Shown here in pieces: positions 52,007 to 60,002 of a stretch of DNA of 64,000 nt; within the stretch, counting starts at the first letter, position 1; each line of letters opens with the position of its first letter. The notes under the pieces were generated by a model. That model searched no databases and was not told the DNA's origin. It worked only from the letters and a program-made list of their open reading frames with translations. The position numbers and the translations under genes were made by a program. Location of the stretch: contig JADYZN010000034.1 of the NCBI GenBank assembly GCA_020853095.1, positions 1-64,000 on the forward strand. Direction: 5' to 3'. The DNA is from Phycisphaerales bacterium. Its GTDB lineage: Bacteria > Planctomycetota > Phycisphaerae > Tepidisphaerales > Tepidisphaeraceae.

Positions 52007-53988
52007 TGTGGAAACACGCCCTCAACGCCTGGAAACTGGTCAACGAGCCGCGCATCAGGCCGGTGGATCACGATAAAATCCACGGCCGGCCCCTGCGGAA
52101 ATTGCTCCGGCGTTATTACTGGAATCCGTTCCGGTTCCGCGTGATCGCGACCATCGTGTTGTCGATGAGCTGCGGCCTGTGGGTCTTCGCCTATGCCTGG
52201 TCGGGCAAAATCCTGGCCGATGGCGTGGTCGAGGTTCAACTGACCGAGAACAAGCCGTCGGCGGCGCAACAGGCGGATCTGACCCAACCCTCCGCCCACC
52301 AGCGGTTCGCCCTGGAAGACAACACGCCGCATCAGTCTCTTGAACGGTCCATCGAACAAAAGCCCGGCAAGACCACCGAGCAGAAACTGCGCCTGCTGGG
52401 ATGGGTCGCCTTGATCATGCTGGGCACTGAGATTTACCGGCACGTGTCCTGGTACGCCGTCGTGGGGTCGATGGTGACGATGAACCAGCGGTTCCAGTTT
52501 CGTCTGCGGCAGAACCTGCACGACAAGCTGCATTCGCTGCCGATGAGCTATCACGATCATCACTCCCCCGGCCGGCTGTTGACGCACCTGTTTTCGGATG
52601 TCTCCACGCTGGAAGGCGGCATGTCAACGCTGTTCATCCACGTCCCCTCCTACTTCATGAACCTGCTGGCGGGATTGATCATCGTCTTCAGCGTCGACTC
52701 GAAACTCGCGATGCTGGTTCTGCTGGCCTTGCCGGGATACGCCATCAGCTACCGCTGGTTTCACGACCGGCTGGGGACGGTGCATGAAAATCTGCGGGAA
52801 CGCGAAGGAACGCTCAACGGCCACATCGCCAACCGGCTGGCGAATTTTCAGGTCGTCAAATCGTTCGTCCGCGAATCGACCGAATCGGTCGATTTTCTCC
52901 GGCGCACGCGGCCGATCATCCGCAATTATCTGGCGGCCACCGTGTTGGGGACGGGATTTTCCGTGGTCTGCGGGTTGATCAGCGGAACCTGCACCACACT
53001 CCTGTTGTGGTTTGGCACGTTGCAGGTGCGGGATGGCCGGCTGACGCTGGGCGATGTGCTGATGTTCTTCACGGCGGCGGCCAACCTGTTCACGCCCATC
53101 GCGGCCATCACGAACCTGACCAGCATGTTTCAACGCATGCGCGCGGTCGCGGGCAAGGTGATGCGGGTATTGGATGAACCCAACCAGTTGATCGACGCCG
53201 CCGAGCCGTCGCCCGTGCCGCCGCGCCCGTGCGAAATCAAGCTGGACCAGGTGACGCTGCATTACGACCCCGCCCGCCCGGCGGCGCTGCGCGAGGTGAG
53301 CTTTGTCCTGCCGGCCGGCAAACGGCTGTGCATCATGGGCCCCAGCGGCAGCGGCAAGACGACGCTGGCCAAGGTGCTGGCGCGGCTGTACGACCCCAGC
53401 GGCGGAGCGGTGCGATTTGACGGGCTGGACATCCGCGAATTTCCGCTGGCGGATTTGCGTAAATACATCGGGTTCGTCTCGCAGGAACCGGTCGTCTTCC
53501 GCGGCACCATCGCCGACAACATCCGCTATGGATCGGGGCAGGCGTCGATGCACAACGTCGTCGCCGCCGCCCAGCACGCGCAGATACACGAATTCATCGA
53601 ACGCCTGCCGAGCCGATACGAAACGATCACCCACGAGCGCGGATTGACCTTGTCGGGCGGACAAAAGCAACGTGTCAACCTGGCGCGGGCGCTGCTGTAC
53701 GACCCAAAGGTGCTGGTGCTGGACGATTGCACCTCGGCGCTGGACGCCGACACCGAGGCCAAGCTGGTGCGCGGATTTGAACAGGCGTTGCGGGATCGCA
53801 CGGTGGTGCTGGTCTCCCACCGGGTGTCGATCGCGCTGGGGTGCGACCTGGTGTTGATGCTGGACAAGGGGAAAGTCGTTCAATTCGGGCCGCCCGATGA
53901 ATTGGCGCAGGCGGATGGGCCGTTTGGCGATCTGTATCGCGAACAGCTCTCCCGCGCCCGGTCGGCCGGCCCGGCGCTGGTCAACTAG
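52003..53988 (+). CDS. ABC exporter half-transporter 2 (MsbA-like, degenerate Walker B)
   Basis: A 661-residue protein. The first and second membrane helices are separated by an insertion of about 60 residues (QLTENKPSAAQQADLTQPSA...) predicted periplasmic. The nucleotide-binding domain has Walker A GPSGSGKTT, a canonical signature LSGGQKQRV and Walker B VLVLDDCTSALD, where Asp replaces the catalytic Glu. This is the mark of the degenerate ATP site in heterodimeric exporters such as TM287/288. The ATG at 52003 overlaps the previous stop; the frame open further upstream is the other gene read out of frame. Confidence 0.92.
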   Translation: MMWKHALNAWKLVNEPRIRPVDHDKIHGRPLRKLLRRYYWNPFRFRVIATIVLSMSCGLWVFAYAWSGKILADGVVEVQLTENKPSAAQQADLTQPSAHQRFALEDNTPHQSLERSIEQKPGKTTEQKLRLLGWVALIMLGTEIYRHVSWYAVVGSMVTMNQRFQFRLRQNLHDKLHSLPMSYHDHHSPGRLLTHLFSDVSTLEGGMSTLFIHVPSYFMNLLAGLIIVFSVDSKLAMLVLLALPGYAISYRWFHDRLGTVHENLREREGTLNGHIANRLANFQVVKSFVRESTESVDFLRRTRPIIRNYLAATVLGTGFSVVCGLISGTCTTLLLWFGTLQVRDGRLTLGDVLMFFTAAANLFTPIAAITNLTSMFQRMRAVAGKVMRVLDEPNQLIDAAEPSPVPPRPCEIKLDQVTLHYDPARPAALREVSFVLPAGKRLCIMGPSGSGKTTLAKVLARLYDPSGGAVRFDGLDIREFPLADLRKYIGFVSQEPVVFRGTIADNIRYGSGQASMHNVVAAAQHAQIHEFIERLPSRYETITHERGLTLSGGQKQRVNLARALLYDPKVLVLDDCTSALDADTEAKLVRGFEQALRDRTVVLVSHRVSIALGCDLVLMLDKGKVVQFGPPDELAQADGPFGDLYREQLSRARSAGPALVN

Positions 53989-54039
53989 CGGCCGCCGCAT
54001 GGGATGTGGGGCCGCAACCGAACCGATGGAGTTTTGATC

Positions 54040-55083
54040 ATGATTCGTGCCGCAGAGGATGCTCCGGATAAGACCGCCAAGTCGCGGCCGCCGAGGATGA
54101 TTCGCCGCCGCCGGCCCATTCGATGGATGCTGCTGATCGGGACCGGGTCGGTGGTTCTGCTGGTTGCGCTGTGCGCGATCCTGCCCACCACGCGATGGGC
54201 CGGTGGATCGGGATACCTGACCACCGACCACGAGGCCGAGCTGCGCCCATCCGTTGAAGGCCCCATCGCGCAATGGCTGGTCGGCACGGGCCAGAAAGTC
54301 GAGCAGGGACAGCTCATCATCCAGCTCAACAACGCCGTTCAGAAGGCGGATTATCAACAGGCGGACGTGGAGCTGAAAAGCAAGCAGGCGCAGCTCGATC
54401 AACTGCTGGCCGCCCAGCAGTTGGATCGCGCCCAGCGCAAGGAACAGATCGAGCGGGCGCAAAAGAATCTGCAACTGGCCGAGTTGATGTATCAGCGCAT
54501 GTCCGGCGGCGGATTTTCCCCCCGCGAGGTGGAGGAAGCCCGCCTGCACGTGGAAGTGGCCAAAAGCGAATTGGCCGAGTTGCAACTGCCGCGCGACACG
54601 GTGATGGACAACCAGGTGGCGGTGATGAAGGAGCAGGTCGAGGTCGCCCGCAAAGCCGTGACGGCGCAGGAGGCCCAGTTGCAGCTGCGCGAGGTGCGAT
54701 CGCCACTGGCCGGCATCGTGCAGCTCAACCGCTTTGAACCGGGCGAAGTCGTCAAGCCCGAACACGTGTTGGGACAGGTCTTTGATCCGGGGGCATGGGT
54801 CGTCAAGTTCACCCTGGCCGAGGAATCGCTGCCATACGTGCAGGTCGGCCAGCCGGTCAAGGTGGCGATCTCGGCCTATCCGCATCTGCGGTATGGATAT
54901 TTCGACGCGGTCGTGTCACGCATCACGCCGGTCGTCACCCCCCGCCAAACCGGCAACGGCGTCTACCTCGTCGAAGCCGCCCTGACGCCACCCTCCAACC
55001 TGACCATCCAACCCGGCATGACCACCACCGCCTACGTCAACGCCGGCCGGACAACGTGGCTTCGCCGATTGATCGGATGGTAA
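54040..55083 (+). CDS. HlyD-family membrane-fusion (periplasmic adaptor) protein
   Basis: A 347-residue adaptor. It has one N-terminal membrane helix (about 30-52), then a biotinyl-lipoyl-like segment (LRPSVEGPIAQWLVGTGQKVEQGQ). A coiled-coil hairpin follows (about 105-210: DVELKSKQAQLDQLLAAQQL, then LHVEVAKSELAELQL), and then VRSPLAGIVQLNRFEPGEVV, a beta-barrel region. It would link the ABC heterodimer to an outer-membrane channel. The ATG at 54040 has a GGAG site 8 bases upstream; the frame from 54004 is extra. It closes the exporter operon. Confidence 0.9.
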   Translation: MIRAAEDAPDKTAKSRPPRMIRRRRPIRWMLLIGTGSVVLLVALCAILPTTRWAGGSGYLTTDHEAELRPSVEGPIAQWLVGTGQKVEQGQLIIQLNNAVQKADYQQADVELKSKQAQLDQLLAAQQLDRAQRKEQIERAQKNLQLAELMYQRMSGGGFSPREVEEARLHVEVAKSELAELQLPRDTVMDNQVAVMKEQVEVARKAVTAQEAQLQLREVRSPLAGIVQLNRFEPGEVVKPEHVLGQVFDPGAWVVKFTLAEESLPYVQVGQPVKVAISAYPHLRYGYFDAVVSRITPVVTPRQTGNGVYLVEAALTPPSNLTIQPGMTTTAYVNAGRTTWLRRLIGW

Positions 55084-55202
55084 ACCGTCGACGGATCACC
55101 CGCGATAAAAGCTCCCCATGACTTCCTTTTGTCGGCAATGTCCGTTCGCCGGATGGGGTGCGGAGGATATTATCGCAATCAACGCAATCAACAGGTGACA
55201 CC

Positions 55203-55417
55203 ATGACCATACAGACTGTGGAGTTGGGGGTAGGAAATTCGTGATCGTGCCGGAAAAGGATTACCGTGAATTGAAGGCGAAGGCTGATGCCCGACCGGCG
55301 AGAAAGACACGGCGGTTGACGGCGCAAGACAAGGGGGATATCGCCGAGGCCAAACGACGGGAGAATGAATCGGCTCGTCCGTATGCCGAACTTCGCAAGG
55401 AACTGGGGTTGGAATGA
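55203..55417 (+). pseudogene. RelB/Phd-like antitoxin, frameshifted
   Basis: The ATG at 55203 reads MTIQTVELGVGNS and stops. Shifting back by one base at a run of five G continues into GGRKFVIVPEKDYRELKAKA, then ENESARPYAELRKELGLE to a TGA at 55415-55417. The joined product (about 71 residues) looks like common type II antitoxins with an RKFVI-PEKDY N-terminus. Loss of one G in the homopolymer would explain it. The end overlaps the toxin's ATG as ATGA. Confidence 0.65.
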
Positions 55418-55677
55418 AATACACCATCCAATTCCGGGCATCGGTCAAGCGGGATTAGCGCCGATAGGATCGCCAAACCGCCCGGCGTGTGGATGCGGCA
55501 ATCATGGCGCTGGCCGACGATCCGCGTACGGCGGGTTCGGTGAAACTGTCGGGAGCGTCGGGCTTGTGGCGCATCCGTGTAGGGGATTATCGGGTGATTT
55601 ACGAGATACGGGATCGGCAATTGATCGTGCTGGTGGTGATCATTGCCCAGCGGCGGGAAGTGTATCGGGGTTTGTAG
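55414..55677 (+). pseudogene. RelE/ParE-type toxin with two in-frame amber codons
   Basis: From the ATG at 55414 the frame reads MKYTIQFRASVKRD, TAG (55456), RR, TAG (55465), DRQTARRVDAAIMALADDPR. It then ends with GLWRIRVGDYRVIYEI and RREVYRGL, the RelE core. Both stops lie where relatives usually have a leucine or isoleucine, so each could be a single-base change from TTG. The frame is otherwise intact over 87 codons. A truncated protein could still start at GTG 55489. Other genes here use TAG as a normal stop, so readthrough is not expected. Confidence 0.75.
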
Positions 55678-55732
55678 GAGGTTGCCTTACACCTCACCCA
55701 TGGCCTGCCATGAGCAAGCGCGGCAAATCGAT

Positions 55733-56090
55733 TGGAGGCGGGGGGAATCGAACCCCCGTCCCGAGATCACTTCAGAGGCGGCCTCTACATGCGTAGTCGT
55801 TTGTTTAATCTCGAAGCCGACGGCGAAAAACGACACCCTTCGCCGGCTTCCAGTCATCTGTTTCTCATTCATCGGCCAATGACCGAACCGATGAACCAGC
55901 CCGCTGTTTTCAGCCGATGTGTCGCGGACTCCACATCGTGCCGAGGTTGCCTAATTATTAGGCAGCCATGCGATACTCAAAACCGCTGTTATTGGCAGTT
56001 ATGATTTTGCTCGAATGATTAACCAGGCCAATCGAGCGTCCTGGGCATGCCACCGCCACCGTTGTCATCCGGTCGAAACCAGTCGCCCCC
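55733..56090 (-). ncRNA. ssrA: Transfer-messenger RNA (tmRNA)
   Basis: A one-piece tmRNA of 358 bases that rescues stalled ribosomes. The 5' end GGGGGCGACTGGTTTCGAC (from 56090) and the 3' end ACGGGGGTTCGATTCCCCCC followed by GCCTCCA (to 55733) form the tRNA-like domain. The acceptor arms GGGGGCG/CGCCTCC pair, with one G-U. CCA is not encoded. The tag frame (55996 to 55961) reads ANNSGFEYRMAA followed by TAATAA. The usual TAAC/TAGTC-like context precedes the resume codon GCC. The tag ends in MAA rather than the common LAA. Confidence 0.93.
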
Positions 56091-56134
56091 GGTGGTTGAA
56101 TTGTCAAAGATCCCGCAATTCAATCTACGCCCCT

Positions 56135-56163
56135 ATTTTACGATTGTTCTTGAATTCAGGCAA
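56135..56163 (-). promoter_or_regulatory. Promoter of ssrA
   Basis: On the minus strand, TTGCCT (56163-56158), a 17-base spacer and TAAAAT (56140-56135) precede ssrA. Transcription would begin near 56128, giving a 5' leader of about 38 bases to be removed by RNase P. Confidence 0.55.
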
Positions 56164-56180
56164 CTTTATTTCGCCGTATT

Positions 56181-56867
56181 TCATGGGGCCAGCCGGCGTA
56201 TAGCCCAGTGCCCTTTTTGGCGGATGTATTCCAGCCGATCGTGCAACCGCCCCGGCCGGCCCTGCCAGAACTCGATCCGGCCGGGAACCAGTTGATACCC
56301 GCCCCAACAGTCCGGCAGAGGGATCGGCCCTTCTCCAAAACGCTTTGCCAGCTCGGCATCGCGCTTTTCCAATTCCTGCCGGGAAGCGATCACCTGGCTT
56401 TGATCGGATGCCCACGCGCCGATCTGCGACTCGCGCGGCCGGGTATGGAAATACGCCTCGCTCTGGCCCCGGCCGATGCGGCGAACACGCCCCTCGATGC
56501 GCAATTGCCGCTCCAGAACGGGCCAGAAAAACGTCAACGACGCCCGCGGATTGGCCTCGATCTGTCTCCCTTTTCGGCTGGTGTAGTTGGTGTAAAAAAC
56601 AAACCCGCCCGCATCGGCCTCTTTTAATAACACCACGCGCCCCGACGGCGCCCCACGGCCATCGGCCGTGGACAAAACCATCGCGTTCGGCTCGATTTCA
56701 CCGGCCCGCCGGGCCTGCTTGAACCATCGCGCAAACTGCTCCATCGGATCGGCCGCGACGTCGGCCTCCCGCAATTGGGCACGTCGGTAATTTCGCCGAA
56801 GTCCCTGAAGATTCTGTTGGCCGCCGTGCTTTGCGGGAGAATTTTTCCGTGGTGATTTTTTATTCAT
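56181..56867 (-). CDS. pdxH: Pyridoxamine/pyridoxine 5'-phosphate oxidase
   Basis: FMN enzyme making pyridoxal 5'-phosphate. A basic N-terminal extension of about 30 residues precedes NLQGLRRNYRRAQLREADVA. Core motifs: PNAMVLSTADGRGAPSGRVV, FVFYTNYTSRKGRQIEANP, SRQELEKRDAELAKRF, and the C-terminal LHDRLEYIR with the PLP-binding Arg. 228 residues is normal apart from the N-terminus. It ends just before the ssrA promoter. PLP demand is high here, with three PLP aminotransferases in the window. Confidence 0.95.
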   Translation of the reverse strand: MNKKSPRKNSPAKHGGQQNLQGLRRNYRRAQLREADVAADPMEQFARWFKQARRAGEIEPNAMVLSTADGRGAPSGRVVLLKEADAGGFVFYTNYTSRKGRQIEANPRASLTFFWPVLERQLRIEGRVRRIGRGQSEAYFHTRPRESQIGAWASDQSQVIASRQELEKRDAELAKRFGEGPIPLPDCWGGYQLVPGRIEFWQGRPGRLHDRLEYIRQKGHWAIRRLAP

Positions 56868-57172
56868 CTCAATCTTTGGATCGTAGCCATTCCATGGATG
56901 CTTGCGAAGATCAATACGATATTTTCCACAAACTGTCGTACTTCAAATACGACAAACCTGACATATTGACGTGGCTTTGTTCATCGAATCGAAAAAAATA
57001 CAGTGCCAGAGATTTTCATGTAAATATTTATATAATAACGATTTATATTCATTCCAATGCGACGATTCCTTCCTTGTTGGGTCGTCATGGCATTTGGCTT
57101 GTTATCAATCCAACCGTCCGGCCGCGTCTTTTGGACGGATCGGACAATTGACAATTAACCCATTCTTCCCCC
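56868..57172. other. AT-rich intergenic region without recognised gene
   Basis: Distinctly AT-rich compared with the flanks. It contains a perfect TATAAT (57031-57036) without a good -35 and a TTGACA (57148-57153) without a -10. I see no credible protein. It leads into the candidate small RNA at 57173. Confidence 0.4.
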
Positions 57173-57259
57173 GATGGAAGGATTTCTCACTCCCACAACC
57201 CGAAGAAATCCTTCATCTGCCCCATTCGAGAGCCGTCCTTGCCCGGGACGGCTTTTTTT
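57173..57259 (+). ncRNA. Candidate small RNA: long C-rich-loop hairpin plus terminator
   Basis: GATGGAAGGATTTCT (57173-57187) pairs with AGAAATCCTTCATC (57204-57217), a 14-bp stem with one bulged G. The 16-base loop CACTCCCACAACCCGA is rich in C. A second hairpin with a U-run follows (57231-57259). The layout resembles small regulatory RNAs whose C-rich loops pair with G-rich ribosome sites. Without a firm promoter it could instead be the 5' leader of, or an attenuator before, the ROK gene. Confidence 0.45.
57231..57259 (+). terminator. Rho-independent terminator
   Basis: AGCCGTCC (57231-57238), loop TTGCCCG and GGACGGCT (57246-57253) are followed by a run of seven T. It lies 67 bases upstream of the ROK start, so it ends an upstream transcript or attenuates one. 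Confidence 0.85.
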
Positions 57260-57325
57260 ATCGGGATTGATTTCACCGCTTCTTTTTATTCACTTCCTTG
57301 TTCGATCCCGATAAATTATCACCCG

Positions 57326-58450
57326 ATGCAACTGGTACCCCGTCAACGCAATCTGCTGCGCGCGATCTGGCGTGCCGGGCAGCTTTCCCGTCGCGACTTA
57401 CACGAGGCAACCGGCGTTCGCCCCAACACCGTGGGCAGCGATGTGGCCGTGCTGTTGGCGCAGCACATCCTGCGCGAATGCCGATCCACCATCAGCGGAC
57501 GCGGCCGGCCGCAGGTTCCGCTTGAAATTGATCCCAACCATCGCCACGTCGTCGGGCTGGCCATCCGGCCCGGATACATCGAAACCGGCCAGCTCAATCT
57601 TCTGGGCCAGCTTTCATCCCAGAACCGATTGAAAACCCCCGCCGAGCCGGCCGAGATGATCAACACCCTGCGCGAATCGCTGCGAAAAAGCGTCAGCGAT
57701 CTCACGCTGGCGATCGGCGTCAGCTCTCCGGGGTTTGTCGATTCCAATCGCGGGGCGTTGCTGAGCGGTTCGGCCGTCGCCGGCAGCGGCCCATTGAACC
57801 TGCAAGCCGCCTACAAGGCCGCCGGCACGGTGCCGATCCTTCTGGAAAACGACATGCACGCCCTGGCCGCCCGGTGGTTGCTGGCCCATCAGGCCGAGCC
57901 GCACGAGGATGTCCTGCTGGTCTATTTCGAGGATGGACAGTTGGGTTCCGCTTTGCTTATCAATGGCCGGCCCAACCGCGGCTGCGTCGTGGGGGCCAAT
58001 GAACTGGGGCATAACCGCTTTCCGATCGAGACCGACATCTGTTTTTGCGGGCACATGGGTTGCCTTGAACGCATCTGTTCCACGCCCTTTTTATTGCGAA
58101 GCTCGCGCGCCCTGGGATCGCTGGCGGAGCGTGCCGCCCGTTTCAACGGCACGGACACCGCGATGAAACGGATGCTCGACCTGCTGGCGATGGGGTTTGC
58201 CAACGCCGTCAATTTCACACGCGTCAATCGGCTGGTGCTGGTCAGCGAATTCAACCGCCACGCCCAGTTCGTCCAATACCTCACCACCGCGATCCGCGCC
58301 CACGTCCTGGGCGAGATCAAGGAACGGGTGAGGCTGGATTTCTGGGATCAGCCCGCCGCCCGCTCGGCCGAAACCGCCGGCTGGCTGGCGCTGGCCTCCT
58401 TTTATTATGAAGGCTGGAACGACCCCGCCGCCACGGAGCCGCCGCAATAA
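57326..58450 (+). CDS. ROK-family transcriptional repressor
   Basis: A 374-residue protein with an N-terminal winged helix (about 5-60: RQRNLLRAIWRAGQLSRRDL, TGVRPNTVGSDVAVLL) and a ROK sugar-kinase-like domain. The sugar-binding NELGHN and the zinc motif CFCGHMGCLE are intact, so it can still bind a sugar; the ATP-binding DxGxT pattern is not evident, as in NagC/XylR-type repressors. The ATG at 57326 matches the HTH start; the upstream open frame lies in the terminator region. Its targets are probably distant. Confidence 0.88.
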   Translation: MQLVPRQRNLLRAIWRAGQLSRRDLHEATGVRPNTVGSDVAVLLAQHILRECRSTISGRGRPQVPLEIDPNHRHVVGLAIRPGYIETGQLNLLGQLSSQNRLKTPAEPAEMINTLRESLRKSVSDLTLAIGVSSPGFVDSNRGALLSGSAVAGSGPLNLQAAYKAAGTVPILLENDMHALAARWLLAHQAEPHEDVLLVYFEDGQLGSALLINGRPNRGCVVGANELGHNRFPIETDICFCGHMGCLERICSTPFLLRSSRALGSLAERAARFNGTDTAMKRMLDLLAMGFANAVNFTRVNRLVLVSEFNRHAQFVQYLTTAIRAHVLGEIKERVRLDFWDQPAARSAETAGWLALASFYYEGWNDPAATEPPQ

Positions 58451-58456
58451 CCGGCA

Positions 58457-58765
58457 TCAGATTTCACTCCAAAACCCATCCTCGGTGGCTTGCGCGCAAT
58501 CCTTGTCCTGATCCCGCGGATCGCCCGGCGGATAGTCGGCCACGTATGTGAAAACCGATCGGACGTATTCCACGCATGGCAGTTTTTTCAGCTCGTGCAG
58601 GTGTTTGGATTCGATGCTCCCCTCAACCACTCCGTTGTCCTGATCGGACGATCGGATCTGCATCCCCGCGCCACGCAGCATCTGCTCGGCTTCTTCCTGT
58701 CGCTCGGCGTATTGTCCCTTGAGCACCACCACCAGGTCGCTGATTTCGGCGTCGCAATGATTCAT
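58457..58765 (-). CDS. Small acidic protein, unknown function
   Basis: A 102-residue soluble protein. It starts NHCDAEISDLVVVLKGQYAE and has an alpha-beta pattern reminiscent of a small ferredoxin-like fold: VVVLKGQY, QMLRGAGMQIRSSDQDNGVV, LKKLPCVEYVRSVFTYVADY. It ends in a charged low-complexity tail. I do not recognise a family; a peptidase-inhibitor I9-like fold is a possibility. The ATG at 58765 avoids overlap with the divergent gene at 58839. It converges with the ROK gene, six bases apart. Confidence 0.55.
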   Translation of the reverse strand: MNHCDAEISDLVVVLKGQYAERQEEAEQMLRGAGMQIRSSDQDNGVVEGSIESKHLHELKKLPCVEYVRSVFTYVADYPPGDPRDQDKDCAQATEDGFWSEI

Positions 58766-58838
58766 TCCTATTTTGTATCCCAATCGGCTCGATACGGGAA
58801 TACAATGTTTAATCAATTGACCTGCCAAGGGAGCGTAG

Positions 58839-59873
58839 ATGCTCGAATTTTGCGGTATCCTGCTGAGCCTGCTCGCCACATTGGCTTCCACATCCGCCAC
58901 CCGGCCCGCCACGGCCCCGGCGGATCGCCAATTCCTCGCTCACGGCACGATTTCCTACGCCCCGCCGCCCGGCTGGCAACGCCAGGGCACGCAGGACAAT
59001 CCCAACGCCTCCAGTTATCGCCGCGATGATCAGACCGCGACGATTCTGATCATCAACACGCCGCAGGAAATTGCTCTGACCGATTCGATTCGCATTAAAC
59101 TGGCCCAGGCCATCGGCAAAAAAATCCGCGACGATCTGAAATCCAACGGCCATGAATCTCTGATACCCCCACGCATCGAAGAAGACCCGGAGTTGTTTCT
59201 TCGCATACACGACCGCTTTGTTTCCGAAGGAAAACAAATCGACCGCCTGCACCTCTATCGATCCCTGGGATTGAACCTGCTGATGGTGTCGATCTCCACC
59301 TGGTCCGATTCACCGCAAGCCAACGCGGAGGCATTTGAAGCCGCCCGCGAGATGGCACTGGACGCTCAAATTCAATCCCCTCAAACCCCGGCCACCCAAC
59401 CCGCCGAACCGGCGTCGTTGCCCAAGGCTCGTCTGCGCGTGATTCCTCCATCCGGATGGGTCGCCCAATGGAACGATGCCCCCGATGGGATCGTCGCCAC
59501 GTTCCACGATCCGCATGTTGCCGATAACAATATCTTGCTGCTCGCCTGTCCGATCCCCGAAGACATTCGCCACAATTCCGATGCCCGGGCGAAGCTGATT
59601 GATGAGCTGGACCAGCGTGCCCAGAACATCTACCGGCCTGAATCGGCCCGTTCAGGCACACCCCAACAGATCAACGACCGGCGATTCATCCGAAAGACCA
59701 TCACCCAGCACCATCTGGCCGATGGCCGGGTTGAAGTCGCCTGCCGGATGGTCCGCGCCGACCAGGTGCTGGTCGAGGTGATTTCCATCTCCCGCTCCGA
59801 ACAATCCCGCCTGGTGATGAAACTGGCCGATGAATTGGCCTTGGATGTCCTCCCCATGGAGGATCAACCGTAA
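58839..59873 (+). CDS. Exported protein with two DcrB/LpqN-like domains
   Basis: A 344-residue protein with a signal peptide (about 1-20: LEFCGILLSLLATLASTSAT). Two similar domains follow. The first (about 35-180) starts ISYAPPPGWQRQ and has TATILIINTPQEIAL. The second (about 200-340) starts LRVIPPSGWVAQ and has HVADNNILLLACPIPED, with RMVRADQVLVEVISI. The P-x-GW opening and layout match the PsbP/DcrB/LpqN fold. A Pro/Thr-rich linker (SPQTPATQPAEPAS) separates them. The role is unknown; the fold is often envelope-associated. Confidence 0.6.
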   Translation: MLEFCGILLSLLATLASTSATRPATAPADRQFLAHGTISYAPPPGWQRQGTQDNPNASSYRRDDQTATILIINTPQEIALTDSIRIKLAQAIGKKIRDDLKSNGHESLIPPRIEEDPELFLRIHDRFVSEGKQIDRLHLYRSLGLNLLMVSISTWSDSPQANAEAFEAAREMALDAQIQSPQTPATQPAEPASLPKARLRVIPPSGWVAQWNDAPDGIVATFHDPHVADNNILLLACPIPEDIRHNSDARAKLIDELDQRAQNIYRPESARSGTPQQINDRRFIRKTITQHHLADGRVEVACRMVRADQVLVEVISISRSEQSRLVMKLADELALDVLPMEDQP

Positions 59874-60002
59874 AGTTGCAGAAACAACTCTCACAATCAC
59901 TCTTGCCAAGGGTGTCCGCCCTTCATATCCTTTGCGCTCTTTATCCGGGAACGTGATGCGCCGCTCCGGTGAGCCGCGGACTTTCCGGGAGTTTGGTTGA
60001 AC

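Noticed and set aside
55414-55677. TAG recoded as a sense codon
   Set aside because: Several intact genes (aroK, the histidine kinase, the second isomerase) end in TAG at the family's normal length, so amber is a real stop here.
57148-57153. Perfect TTGACA as a promoter for the candidate small RNA
   Set aside because: No acceptable -10 lies 16-18 bases downstream (CCGATG there), so it is not called.
58766-58912. N-terminal extension of the small protein at 58457-58765
   Set aside because: It would run through the divergent gene's promoter and signal peptide; the ATG at 58765 is sufficient.
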